Source: Camarhynchus parvulus
Lineage: Eukaryota > Chordata > Aves > Passeriformes > Thraupidae
Length of the DNA stretch: 64,000 nt
Direction: 5' to 3'
NCBI RefSeq assembly: GCF_901933205.1
Contig: NC_044573.1
Location: 63,789,993-63,853,992, forward strand
The translations under genes were made by a program, and so were the position numbers. This document shows positions 1 through 12,400 of this stretch, piece by piece (the stretch's first letter is position 1; each line of letters starts with the position of its first letter). Below the pieces are notes generated by a model. The model was not told the DNA's origin, did not search any database, and saw only the letters and a list, made by a program, of their open reading frames with translations.

Positions 1-134
1 TGGCAGTGTTTGAGGCCAGGTTGGACAGGGCTTTGAGCAACCCAGTCTAGTACAAGGTGTCAGGAGGGTTGGAACTAGGTGATCTTTAAGGTCCCTTCAA
101 ATCCAAACCATTCTGTGATTCTATGGTTCTATGA
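1..134 (+). repeat. CR1 LINE 3' end, sense orientation
   Basis: The text runs through the typical avian CR1 3' segment: a 'gaggccaggttggacagg' stretch, then 'gatctttaaggtcccttc' and a tail of degenerate ATTCTATG-type octamers ending near 134. It is cut by the left edge of the window, so only the 3' part is visible. CR1 copies are usually 5'-truncated and this one carries no reverse transcriptase frame. The family call is from recognised consensus phrases. Confidence 0.9.
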
Positions 135-195
135 AATTACTTGTTTAAACCTTTACAAGTGGGTATGCAAACCCTGCATATGTATCAAGCAGAGC

Positions 196-435
196 TTCCC
201 CACAGACCAGTGGGGAAATATAGGTTGGATATTAGGAAAAAGTTTTTTACAGAAAGGGTGATAAAGTTCTGGAATGGTCTGCCTGGGGAGGTGGTGGAGT
301 CACCATTCCTGAATGGGTTTAAAAAGAGACTGGATGTGGCACTTGGTGCCGTGGTTTAGTTGAGGTGTTAGGGAATGGGTTGGACTCAATGTTCTTGAAG
401 GTCTCTTCCAACCTAGTCATTCTGTGAATTCAGTG
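196..435 (+). repeat. Second CR1 LINE 3' fragment, sense orientation
   Basis: A second CR1-like 3' segment lies about 60 bases after the first, on the same strand. It contains the recognisable run from 'ggttggatattagg' through 'ctggaatggtctgcctgggg' and 'tggactcaatgttcttgaag' to a short 'cattctgtgaattc' tail. It is more diverged than the first copy, so it is probably an independent older insertion and not a duplication. Frames through it at 79-359 are repeat-derived and not genes. Confidence 0.85.
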
Positions 436-3400
436 CTACAAGGACCTTGAACCTTTGTCCTTTTCAACATGGAACTAGTAACTCTTCTATCTGCCCCTTT
501 TTCTCTGGTCAATCTAACCACAGAACTTGTAAACCCATATTTTGTTGCTCTGTATGGAATCACTGCTGGGCAGGGAGGACCTGCAGCATGCAGGCTGAGG
601 CCTGTGCTGTGGAAATGTTAGATGTGTCTGAGTTTCAGGGGCTATAGAATCCTATATTGCAGTCACTACTTGGGACAGCAAAAAAAATTTCTGTAAGAAA
701 TCCTTGCAGCTGAAGATATGGTTGATCAGGACTCTATAAAAACCATCCATTTCTGTGACTGTTCACTTGTACTTTAAATAAATGAGCCTTTAGCAAAGAG
801 TCTTTTACCATATGCTCCAGTTTGAGTACCTATATATACTTCATATAAAATTATACTTGAAAGTCATATGAAAAATTATGCTAAAAAAACCCAGGGAAAA
901 TAAAGGACTCATTAGATAAGGAAACACAATTCACAGCCTCTTAAATTAGATATCTGGATCTGGTTATCCAACTTGGCTCACTTGCCAGCTCCATGGAAGT
1001 TACTGTATTTACTAACTTATCTACTCTTTTTAAAGAGGGAACTAATCTTGCTACATTTTTTTTCCTCTCTGCTCATACAAATTTGAACTCCCAACAGATT
1101 CTGTTTTGTTCATGATGGTGAGCTCCAAGATGGTTTCAGTATATTTTTGTTCTTTGTATTTTTAGCATTTTGCATATACATGATGGAAACAAAATATTGG
1201 TAATTCATCTATATTTTAGAACTTCTTTGTGCTTCAGAACTGGTGTAAATATTTTTCAAGGTTAAGTTTTATTCTGAACATTCAATGTGCCTCATAATGG
1301 CATTTTTTCTGGTGATTTTTAATGCTTTTGTGGAGGCAGTTTCAGCAATTAAAGCACAACACAGCAAATACTAAATACAGATTCGAGTGGAATGGTTGAT
1401 AATTTTTGTTTTACACAGCTCAGTTTCCTTATCTCTGTGCAAGGGAGACTGATTTACTTAAATTGGAATGTATAAGCTCAAAGATATATAGCACTGAGTA
1501 CATATAGTTATGTGGTAGAGCCTTTAGAGTTGGTAACGTACTTCTAGGGCTTTAGATATTTCAGTTTACTCTAGAGGTCTGTTAGAGTCAGCTTTCAGAG
1601 GTTATGTGCTCCTGCCCACCAGTAACATCTGAAAGCAGTAACATAAAAATGAAGCAAATGTGTTTTGGAAATACTGATTCAATTCATCAATTTCAAAATT
1701 AGCTCCTTATTTCTACCTTAATAGGATGCATCATGCATGGGTTTTTTTTGTATTTTTAATCCAAATTTTGAGAGTTTATCCTTGCTGCAATCATCTTGGT
1801 GAAAGACAAAGAGTATTTTCATGTATTTCAAGGTACTTCATTATAGTTGTCTTCTTATTTCTTAATTTTCCTGTTCTATCTGTTAACTGCAGTGGCTGTG
1901 TTAAGTGAAGGTCTTGTCATGGTGAGTGCTGGGGCTGTGTTCCAGCAGGGTCAAGACCATGAAAGGCTCAGTTAACATATTGTCAGTGGTGTCATTGAGC
2001 AAGGACTTCCATGAATGAACTGACTTCATGGAGCATTTTCTGGGACAGTGTGCAGATGGGAGTCATGTGTATGACTGCCTCTTGCACTTCCTTACTGCAT
2101 TTTTGGGTTTTTTTTGTAATTTTTACATTGGAAGCTTGTGCATAATGTTGTTTTGGAAGGATGCAGCCAGATCCAGATTTTTAGTTAAGCTATTTATCTT
2201 TTCTTATTAATGCTTTTTGTTTGGGTCTTTCAATCTTCTTATCTTGTGAACACATGACAATTACTTTTCCTTCAGAAACCCTGGTGACATTCTCATGTTC
2301 TGGGTTGACCCTCTGATGCTTGGCTCAGAAGATAGCAAGACCAATAACTAAATGGTCAAAGTATAGATATTTGTATCATACTGTATCATACTGTCCTGCA
2401 CTAACCAGAAAATTGCAATTGTGGTGCTTCCGTTTCATTTTAACTGATTTAACCAGATATTCTTATTCACAATATTAGAATGACACAGCAATGCACTACA
2501 TGATGTGCAATTCTTAAACCATGGAATTCCTAAATGTCCCCAACAAATCAAGCAGCAATACTTAAACTTTTATGCTTCTTTTACTCATATTTATTGAAAG
2601 TTACATGCTCACTTAGCAGCTTGATTTCTTGTTGTTTTCTAAGTGACCAAAGATCAGGTTACATGTTTACTCCTCCCAGATCAATTTGGTCACTCAAGTA
2701 ATGTGTTAAAAGTAGAATGATCTTACAGCCAAGCCAGAGCCGCAAAGTTACTTTTAATAAGCACTCTTGTCTGTGTTAATTTTAAGTCAAAAGCAAAATA
2801 GTCTGAGGATACCGTGGTGGATTAATACACATCATATACTAACCACAAAACAAATCTGATAGGCATTGTGGGTCAGTACACACCAGTACAACTCAATTTT
2901 TGTGTTTCAGTAATTTTCTGCCTTCTTGGGAAAAAAAAGGGTTCATCTAAAAATGTGTTTTCTATATGTTTATTAGTTTACTGTGAGAAAGATACAAGGC
3001 ACAAGACATGAGCAAATTATGCTTTACAGAGATAGACATATCAAAACCAGAGTGTTTTCTAAGGCTGCTTGTCCTGCACACCAGGCAGCTCCCAGCAGTG
3101 CCATAGCTAATGGCTGCTGGTCCTTGAGCACTGTACAGGAAACAGGCTGGTCCTGAGACATCTGTGACATCTTCTGAGACATCTGAGACATCTGGTTGGG
3201 TGATGGGTGGGTATAGAAGTGCCCAATTAAACTGGATTTTATTCCACCAGCATAGAATACCTTGTCATTTTAGTTATGGAATTCTCACTCCTGAGAGAAA
3301 AAAAATATTATAATAGTGATACATGATTCTAGCATATAGTATGCAATTAATTATTCTAGAATCAATGTCAGTGATTTTTGTAGACTAAAAGTCAATGGGA

Positions 3401-4854
3401 AAAAAATGAGGTAGGGAGCCTCATTAAGTTGTAGTATTTATAGTTAGAGCATGAAATAAATTTTTCCATCCGACTTTTACGTATGGGCATATGACAGTAC
3501 TGAGCTGACTAAACTAAGCACTGGCATAACTCCATTGACTTTACTGAAATTTCATCCCTTTGCAGCAATATTGGGTTTGGCTCAAACACAAGAGACCAGA
3601 TAATTTTCTGACTGGTAATGCTCATAGCTTGTATTTCTGACTTGGAATAAACAACAACATATTTCAGGCTATAAGCAGATAATGACGGCCACTTGGAAGA
3701 AATTTCCATTTTCAAGTATTCATACAACATTGCACCACTGGCTGGTTGTGCTGTAGAGTGTTTGGCCTTCCTGTAACAGTTACTTACAATTTAAAATTCT
3801 GATTTACTGCAAAGTTATATAATTCACCAGGGATGTTAGTTGCAAAAGGAAAACAGGACTTACTCCTTTGAACACTGAGGTGAAAAAAGGCCAGGAACCT
3901 GAACTACATGGTCTGAGCCTTTGTTTCAGTGACTGCATACAAGGGGTTGCTTTTTGATTAACCTTAAAAGCAGGTAGGTTTAAACAGGTCAGGCTAAATG
4001 CTGTTTTTGTGCTTCTAATACAGCAGTTACTTCATATTTAAGGTGAAGTTTAACATACATGAAGAAGCCCTGCAAGTTACTGTGTAGTGGTAGCACCCAG
4101 TTTTGGATGCATCATCCTTCTGCACTCATTTGTCTGTGTGTAACATGGAGTGAAACAAGTCTTCCTTGAAGAAAAATGCCAGCTATGAAAATTTGAGCAT
4201 TGTCAGTGGCAGTGAGATCAAAACCCTGAACTGCAGCACTGCTGGGGCTTCCCAGGCTTTAGCATAAGTTTTAGCACAGAGAAACAAATACAAAAAGTAT
4301 TGGTGCTCCTAAAATCAGAGAGTGTGTTCACAGAAAGTGAGAGTGACTCAAGGGGGCTCAAGAACAAGAAAACTGGAGATTCTGTGAAAAAGTCATGCAG
4401 TAGAGTAAAAGAAACAATTTTTAAAAAATATTTCTTCGTGAAGGCACAATGTCTTGCAAGAAAGCTGGATATGTTCGTGAGTCCAGGGGAAGAGGCTCCC
4501 TGGCTGCTCTGGTAGAGGCACTTAAACTTTATAGGAACCAAACTGGAAGCCTGGGAGAAGACCTGCCTCCAGCCTGTTGGTTTTTACATATTCTCTCCAT
4601 CTGCTCCCAAGCCATTTATATTTCCTCTTCTACTGCCTTTGGGAAGAAGGAAGGATGGAGGAAAGGGAAGATAGAATAGCAGAACTCAAAAAATTTCCCC
4701 TTGAGAAAAATATACCTGGGAAAGTCTTGTTTATCTTCATAAATTGCTGGTTTGACGCCACTGGATGCCACTCCTGCATTTGTTCTTCCTGCACTATCTG
4801 AGTTGATAACACAAAGTTGATTTAATTCTCTGTGATTTATTTTAAATTAATACG

Positions 4855-4856
<2 letters not shown>
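436..4856. other. Upstream AT-rich DNA, no gene seen
   Basis: I see no exon-like frame with splice sites, no CpG cluster and no clear repeat family in this stretch. It holds short poly-T and poly-A runs and small local duplications. Examples are a twice-repeated 'tgtatcatac' near 2375-2395 and a run of 'gagacatctg'-like units at about 3155-3195. In human the gene upstream of CEP85L is MCM9, by recall, but I could not recognise any MCM9 coding sequence here. Confidence 0.5.
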
Positions 4857-4891
<35 letters not shown>

Positions 4892-4895
4892 AAAA
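4857..4895. repeat. (AC)n microsatellite followed by poly-A
   Basis: About 15 uninterrupted AC units (4857-4887) run directly into a tract of A. The array is pure, so it is probably length-polymorphic. No function is visible. Confidence 0.98.
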
Positions 4896-7800
4896 GGTGA
4901 AAAATTCCTGACACCAAAGGGTCTTTCAGCAATGATGTAAATAATTTCTCAGGTGAAAATCTGACTCTGGAAGCTGGAACATTAAGAAGAATCTGCAATT
5001 TCAGAATGTTGGAAATAAACCATAGCTATGTTTATAGATATGGTAACAGTGAGCTGCTTGGTTTGACTCTCTCCCATGGCATAAGCTGTTAGTAAAAGCA
5101 CAGTGCAGAGCAGATTCAAACTGGTATCCACTTGTGCTCCTCTGTGAGACATGTGCACTCTCATTTGCTTGTAGAAAAGGCAAAAATAAGAACATTGTGT
5201 ACATAGTGTTACTTCATGATGCCTACTGTGCAGATATTAGATGACACAATTTATTGTTAACGCTGTGCAGTGCACTCTGTGTACTTTGAACAAAACATTT
5301 CAGTCTTTTATAGGCCAGCGTGCCCCTACCAGCAGGTGTGCAGTTCCTTAGGTAAGCTAATCTGTTCTTAGTTATAGTGACTCCCAATCCAGTTTAATAT
5401 CTTGCTTTGTAACATACATAGTTATTTTTTTGGAAAACAGGAGGAATTGTTCTAAGGCTTCTTAAACGCTGCTAAGACTTTGCTAGGACACAGTGTTCAA
5501 CTGTAAAAGTTGTGGGTGGAGGAAAAGAATTGCTGTACTTAGTGAAGCAACTCAATAACTGAAAATTTGTGATTTTAATTTCAAAGTAATTTACAATGTA
5601 GATATGCTTGCAGAAATACCACTGCTGTTTTTGATAAAATGCACACATGCCTAAAGTTTTAATTAGATAGGGGAAATGGTCTGCATTCTCTTAGAACAAT
5701 GGTTAGGCATTTGGGTTTTTTAATAATATTTTAATTTTATTAAATGTGAAAGCAAGTGTGTAAGAGAAACATTGAATTTATTTTTTGCTTTAATCAAAAG
5801 AAAATGCTGCTTTCACAGATTATGCTTCAGCTTAATTCCACTTCAAGCATTATGTTTTTACTGAGGGGGAAAAAAAGGGATGTGATTTCTGAACCTGGAT
5901 CCACAGACCATTACATAAGACATACTCCAGCTGACCTTAGTGAGACAGCATCTGCCTAGCACCAGTGCTTAAACTGTTACTTTCTATTGTTGTTTTCCTC
6001 TGTTCATTCTGCCAAGAAGGTGGAGTTTGTGTCAGAAAAAAAAGGAGGTGGGGAGAAGGCTTTTCAGACACTAAGAAATTGAGTCCATTCACTGTCTGGA
6101 GCATCAAATTTCACAATAATTACCTGGGGATGCAGGCTGTTTCCACTTATGGTTTTATTTATGTGTAAGGTTACATGAGTTGCCCCTCACACTGTGTTGC
6201 TGCTTTCCATGAATATCAGGACCTTGATACCTCCCTTGACTGAGGCAGCACTGAAGCACAGATTGTCACACTCCTAATTCTTATCAAACCAAGAGATGTA
6301 AGAGGTGATAAGCTTAGCAGTTGAACTGGATGATGTCAGTCATTAAAGATCTCATGATCTTTAATGACTCCATGTTTCTACTCTCATGCAAGTCCCCTTA
6401 GCGTAGGTATGCTCCCTTGGGACAGAGGGACAAAGACATAGGAAGTGGACCAGAGCCACTGCATCCCACCGCTCTGCATGGTTGGGCCTTGCAGGCAGGA
6501 CAACAGACACTTGTTAAGAGGATGGACTTGGGGTGTCCTCAGGGCCCACTGCATTGCCAAGCATTAAATGGCATAAGCTTTTTTTTTTTCCTAGGAGGTC
6601 CAGACCAGTCATCATAATTTTTCAAGAGATTTTTTTTTAAAATCTAAACCAAATACTGCTCTGGGTCTAGAACTGGATACAGAAGCAGACTGCAGCTGTG
6701 AAACATTGCTGGATAAAGAATAAAGCATTAACAAGCTAAAAATTTATTTATGGAGTAAAACTACTGGCTTCAGTTTGGCCTGGTTTCCAGACAGATACAC
6801 TGTGATCATTTGTAGTGAAAAAGCTTTACTAATTACATTCAGTTTCTATAAAAATAACTCAAAATCCAATCATAACAATGAAAGTGTCTCACGTTCGGCT
6901 ATCTGACTACTTAAGCACAGTTGGTTTTTTATTTCTGCTCTGAGCAGTAGCACTGTCTAAGCACAGATGTCCCAATGGAGATGCCTTGGAAGACACAGCC
7001 CTATGGTTGGAGGGGATTCAGCCAGGCTCTCTGGCTGTGTTCTGGCACCCTCATCTTGGCCTTTTTATCTTTTTTTTTTTCATCTGCAGTATTGTTCATG
7101 GCTAGACAGGAGATACATAAGAAACTGTAAAACTTCTATGAACAACAATACAAATTACATAAAACCACTACAGTGACATTTATTAGAAGATAGAAGAACA
7201 GTTACCACACCTTTCCAGGCATATAGCTTTCTTGCAGTCATGATATGCCCCTGGATTCTTGCAGCTTTATTTCAGATTTTAGGGCAGCACCACAAACTCC
7301 AGAGCTTAGCAGTCATGATGCAATTTTTCCTCTAGCCTGCAGCTAGATACCTTCCCCATCTTAAAATTCAGCTTCCTTATAGCTCACCATATCCTCCTGT
7401 AAATATGCTAAGTACTCAAGCTAATCCAACAAAATAGTATGCTACAAATGTTACACACAGTCAAGTCCTTTAAAGAGGCCTTGAACTAAGCTGTTTATGT
7501 GTTTCTTTGTCTTCAAAGTTTTGCAATATACTTTAGCTTTTATTATTTCTTCTAATATTCATGTTTACCTACCATGCATCTCTCTCGCAAATATTCTTCA
7601 ATATTGACATTGGCTTCAGGGTTGAAGGCTGGACACTTTCACTGAGATGGTGGCAATGAAAATTTAGTTCCTGCTTTGGTGTTCTGCTGTAAACCAGTAT
7701 TTGTGGCTTCTTGAAAATGCTTCTGACCTTTTACCGTTCAAGGACTTCTAGCAACAGTCAGAAGGGTTTGACAGGATCTCCTGCAGGTTTACTATTTGGG

Positions 7801-8840
7801 TTTTTTATTCAGTACTTGGTAACATTTAAAGTCTGTGTTTCTACAACTCTACCTACAGAACACCCACTGACACTCTGAAGTTAAAACAAGCTGGTGAGGA
7901 ATGCACATCATGTCAGGTCTTCAGTGAGTGTGCAAGGGCTTTATACAGCTAAGAAAGGATGAAATAACAACATGCAGCATTTCTACATGCTCATGCCAGT
8001 ACTTCTGAGGCCTGTTTTATTGAGTATGTTATGAATACCAAGCTAGGCATAAATAAAACATGACTTGTGCTGAAACAAAACATATAACTTTCCGAAGAGA
8101 TGAAAGCTGTTCTGTGATCATCAGCTACTAATTAAAAATGCATTGGGTCAGCAGGAAATGTTTGAATACAGTTTTATTTATTGATTGTGAATGTCTCCAC
8201 GCAAACACAGAACTGATCCTGTTTCACCTCACCTCCCTACGCTATCACATCCATCATAATCTACAATGCTGTCTGAAGCATCACTTTTCTTCTTTTGGTG
8301 GGTGTGCATTTTGTAACCCTGGTACGGCTATGCTGAAGTTAGAAGTTGCCCAAGCACGTTCTCCTTCTCTTTGTCTGATGAAGTGGATTGCTGATTGAGT
8401 CAGGGTCTTGCTCAGAAAGTAGTTTACACGGGGCCCACTGGGCTGCAGTTGCAAGCAACAGTAACAGAAAGGCTGCTATTGCAGAATTATCTTTTGAAGT
8501 ATTTGGAGCAGACTCAAAGCAGCGTGGAGAGGGGATGCGCCTCTTACGGGGTTTTAGTTATTGCTGACACGAGCATTTTGTTCCCAGTGCTGTGGCTTAA
8601 ACTTTTTGATGTTACTGCGGATCTTGTGGTGGAACTGATCGTTCAAACGGATGTCACGATCCTTCTTTATTTCCACATCGTTTTCTTAGTAAAACAAACA
8701 TAAGTAGGGGAAAACAGTGATTTTATTATGAACTCTACTTACTAAGGTCTGTGCATACTGACCTTGAGTATTTCCAATGCCGCAACTCAGGACTCAGGCA
8801 TTTCACTTTCCTTTTCCGACTGCCTTTACACCACGCTAAG
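4896..8840. other. Upstream DNA between microsatellite and CpG island
   Basis: The stretch is mostly AT-rich sequence with no supported gene. It includes the perfect hairpin at 6338-6369, entered separately. From about 8395 to 8700 the CpG frequency rises and one plus frame stays open for roughly 100 codons. That frame begins on TTG, has no recognisable domain and matches nothing I know. The rise in CpG here may be the outer shore of the CEP85L promoter island. Confidence 0.5.
6338..6369. repeat. Perfect 14-bp inverted repeat, 4-nt loop
   Basis: The arms AGTCATTAAAGATC and GATCTTTAATGACT are exact reverse complements separated by TCAT. Transcribed from either strand it would fold into a 14-bp hairpin. 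It lies about 2.5 kb upstream of the CpG island. No element ends or target-site duplications were recognised around it. Confidence 0.95.
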
Positions 8841-9246
8841 CGCTGTCAGTTCAGTGCTTTCCCCGGGGACGGGCACACCCCGCTGCCCCTTCCCCGAGCT
8901 CGGGGTGAGCGGGCGGCGCACACACGCCCAAACGCGAGCCCAAAGCCACCTCCGCGGCCCGGCGGGGCCTGAGCGGGGCGGGATAGGCTGGGCCGGGCCG
9001 GGCCGGGATGGCCCGGACGGACTCGCCCCCCGCCGCAGCCCCTCGCTGCAGCTCGCCCCGTGGGCCGGGTTATGTAAGCGCTTCGTCCCCGAGCAGCAGC
9101 CGCCGCATCTGCGGCGCTCCCGCCCCTGTCCCCGCCCCGCTGCCAGCGCCGGAGAGGCAGGAGGCGGCGGCGGCAGCGCAATAGAGCAAGTTTTGTCTCC
9201 GGCGAGGGGGCGGCCAGGTCCCACCGCGCTCGGCAGCGCCGGCAGC

Positions 9247-9306
9247 ATGGCCGCGGCGCCCCTGGGGCGGGCAGCAGCCCCCGCCGCGGCGGCAGCGCCC
9301 CGCTGA
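9247..9306 (+). CDS. Upstream ORF in the CEP85L 5' leader (19 codons)
   Basis: An ATG at 9247 has A at -3 and G at +4, a strong start context. It opens a 19-residue Ala/Pro-rich frame that stops with TGA at 9304-9306, 107 bases before the CEP85L ATG. If transcription starts upstream of 9247, ribosomes would meet this ATG first and CEP85L would depend on leaky scanning or reinitiation. Its peptide is low-complexity and probably unimportant in itself; any role would be regulatory. If transcription starts downstream of 9247 it is irrelevant. Confidence 0.4.
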   Translation: MAAAPLGRAAAPAAAAAPR

Positions 9307-9412
9307 GCTCCCCGGGCAGCGGCAGCGGGAGCGGCCGCCTCCGCCGCCCATCCGGGCCGCCAGCCCGCCCGCCGGAGAGCGGCGGTCCCCCGGCCCGGCC
9401 CGGCGCGGCACC

Positions 9413-9461
9413 ATGTGGGGCGGGCTGCACCCCCAGCCCGGCTTGCGCGGCTACAAGGCGG
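9413..9461 (+). CDS. CEP85L: CEP85L coding exon 1 (N-terminus)
   Basis: The ATG at 9413 (A at -3) opens MWGGLHPQPGLRGYKA plus the first base of a Gly codon. It is followed immediately by the donor G|GTAAGG at 9462. The MWG start resembles the human CEP85L start as I recall it, and the exon sits inside the CpG island. The phase-1 junction matches exon 2 exactly (G|GC, Gly17). CEP85L is a centrosomal/pericentriolar protein related to CEP85, known from human work to affect microtubule organisation and neuronal migration. The residues between MWG and the conserved SDYSS block are few and poorly conserved, so this N-terminus is probably a variable linker. Identity rests mainly on exons 2 and 3. 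Confidence 0.85.
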
Positions 9462-12400
9462 GTAAGGAGCGCTAAGCAGGGGAAGGGGCTAGGGCGGGGG
9501 GAGGCTCAGGGGCCCGCGCCGCTTCCCGTCCCCTCCCCCGGCCCGGCCCGGCTCCCTCCCGGGTCCCCGCGGGAGCGCCGGAGGAAGCGGCTCCGTCCCC
9601 GCCGTGCGCGGGAGGCGGCGCGGCCCCTGCCCCGCGCCCGGAGCGGGACGTGGCGCCCGGAGGGGGCGCGGGGGCCGGCCCGGGGCCGCTGGCGCCGAAT
9701 CGGCCCCAGCCGGGGGCTCAGCGTTTCCTTAGCTGGACCTCGAAGCGGATGACAAAAGCTGAGCTTAACCTACATAATCCGTTTGCATGTTTTGAGCTTT
9801 CTCTTCCGTCCCCGATTTATGTTGATATACCCTTAAGCAGGGTCTGGAAGCGTGCTTCTCTTGTAAATTTCGTTGTAAATTTAGACCGGAACAAACGGGT
9901 CGTGTCCTGGGTTTTTTGGTGGTTTTTTTTTTTCCTTTCCATTTTTTTCTCCACCACTTTTCTGTCTCTGGATTAATTAGAGCCTAGCTCCTGCAGGCTG
10001 GCAGGGATGCGTTGAAATGTTAATGCTTGGAGTTAGGTTGTTCCAGGGGAAACACCTCTGTGCAAGCGATGGGCTGACTTCCCCTGTCACGGCTGTCAAA
10101 CTGGCAGAGCAAAACCGGTGAATTGGCTGCAGAGCCGTGTGAACATTGCTTTTGGGCAGGTAAGGCGAGGCACCGGCTCTTTAGGATGCCTTTTTTAGGA
10201 TTTGAAAATACTACCGGCTGTATCACCTGTCTTATTTTGGCAGGGCTTCTGCAAATATTTTGTCAGGTTTGATTTATTGAAGCAATCGATCACAAGCAGA
10301 GGTCTGTGGTTTGGCTCTGCCATTGCAAGTGCAAAGTAGTGCTCTTGGAGTAATTTCTCTCCTACAGAAATTTGGATTTATGTTTTAATTTTGGGTTCAC
10401 AAAAGATGACTGTATAATGTGTATACAGTTAGCTGACATATTTAAATGGTGAGATTGTTTTGCTTGCAACTGACAGGGTTTTTCTTGCAAATACAAGAAC
10501 TGCTAAGACATTCTCAGCAGCTGCCTGAATCTCTACAAGTAGGCTAATGTTCATCCCTATAAGGTGAAAGAAGACATTGTTCTTTTTTTCTGTACTGTGA
10601 TTAAGTTATTAATTTCTATGTATAATACATTTGCCTTGTTGAAGCTTTTTAAAAAACTATTTAGTGCTTCCTGCAGAAGAATGGAGTTACATTGTCTTTG
10701 TACTACAGCTTGCAAAGATAGTGGGTATTCTGAACAATAGGTGTGGAGATTTCAGTTAATTTGGTGGAAACTGCAGGAATTTAGGGTGTTTCAATTCTTG
10801 ATTATTTGTCTTTGGGACAGGAATATTAAAAGGTTATATCATGTGCTCTGACACTAACTTCAGACCATTACAGAGGTTGTTAGTGTTCATTTTTTTCTTG
10901 TTTCAGAAAACTTTAGATTGTGACATTTGATACATTGTTTTCCTTTTTGTTTGGGGTCACGTAAAGTGATTTTAGTATTGCGTTGTTTATCAGCAATTCC
11001 AGTGAATTACTGAATTAATGTTTTGCTTTGCTTGTTTGTCAGAATTGTCTGTAAGACTGGAGAACAAATTTTGTGTATTGCCTCTAGTTCCTCCCCCATC
11101 CCTTCTTTTCTTTTGAACTTGTATTAACCCTGAGTGTTTAAATGTATGTGTCTCTGTAAGCAGTAGAGGTGTAAGGTAGCAAAACTGGTAGAAAAAAGAT
11201 CTAATTTGAGATATGATAAACTAACAGAAAGTGGTGGTAATTAGAAGGCAAGTTGATAGAGTTTTAACCTTGAGAGATGATGTCTGCATTACAATTTCCA
11301 ACTGAGGAGTGCCCCCTTCATCTCTCCTACTGGGAAACAGTTGAGAAGCTGTTTTGTATGGTTTGTAATCTGTCTGAAGATGTGGAAGTTAATTAGCTTC
11401 GTGCAGGTATTTTTATTGAAGGAATGACAGCTACTAAGACCTTATGCTGTTGTTACTGCCATGCTAGGTGTTTTTATTTTTTTTGTAAGGAAGCTGTGCT
11501 TGGGAAAAGTATTTCATAGCAGAACAGTAGTGTCCTACTAGGAAGCAGGAGTTTAGGCACTTATTAAGCTGAAGGAACCTTTCTTCCGCCAAGAGATGTT
11601 TAATACTTCAGTGGCAGCTACTTGATGTAGATTGCAATTGGTGGGGAGTATAAGAGTTAATGAGTTGATAATTACTGGTAAACATATTTTTATACTGAAA
11701 AGTCTTCTTTGCTAGTTGTACTTTTGTTATCTATGGATATGGATATATAAAGTCTTACTTTCGAAAATCACTGACAATCATACAGTTGAAAATCATATAA
11801 TTCTCTTACAAAGCTAGGCGCTTACTGAGTTATTCTGTTTACACAGGGGAATTACCAGTTTTTTACTAATAGATGCAAATTAATTCTGGTTATCTTAAAA
11901 TGTAACAGGCAAGGACACTTTTGGAGCATATTTAATTTGTGACCTTCAGTTTTACTCTTTCTTCTCATTTCTACATGGTACTAGCTTTTTAGTTCAATGG
12001 GAGTGCCTTCTCTGAAAAAATAATTGCTGTCTTGTTTGTATCCCACTGAGATTTTTTTTTTAGATAGGTGCTTCTTGTATAATCAGTGAATTTAATGACA
12101 CAGTTTGCTGCTCATGCAAAATAATTTGAGCGGCCTACAGTCTCAGTGCCTGTCCTGAAAAATTAAATTGCTGAAAAATTAAATTTGAAATGTATATGAT
12201 TGACTTAAGTCTTTCAGTCTTCTTGAACATGTGACTATTTCTGAAACCCTTGCAGCACAGTTTGTACCTCTGTAAAGACAGCAGTTACGTGCTGTAGGAA
12301 TTTAACTGCAGTGAAGGGCATACAGCATTTTAATCCCTTAGCTTATTTATCTAGACCAGCCTTTGAAATGCACATTTGGTTAATAACTCTTTTAAGACTA

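Larger units (their letters stand above)
8840..9730 (+). promoter_or_regulatory. CEP85L: CpG island promoter of CEP85L
   Basis: This is the only strong CpG island in the window. GC content is very high and CpG dinucleotides are dense from about 8840 to 9730, against an AT-rich, CpG-poor background. It contains Sp1-type GC boxes, for example GGGGCGGGA at 8975-8983 and CCCCGCCCCG at 9130-9139, and short GGCCG direct repeats at about 8989-9007. No convincing TATA box is seen, which fits a housekeeping, dispersed-start promoter. The first coding exon of CEP85L and its donor site lie inside the island. The transcription start cannot be placed from sequence alone. Long frames on both strands here reflect high GC and not extra genes. 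Confidence 0.9.

Noticed and set aside
1..8840. Possible 3' exons of MCM9, the upstream neighbour in human
   Set aside because: No frame resembling an MCM helicase or the MCM9 C-terminal region was seen, so the neighbour is presumably further left.
8764..9430. Long frames on both strands through the CpG island (up to 194 codons)
   Set aside because: Very high GC removes stop codons. The translations are Ala/Pro/Arg/Gly-rich low complexity and only the ATG at 9413 joins a conserved exon in phase.
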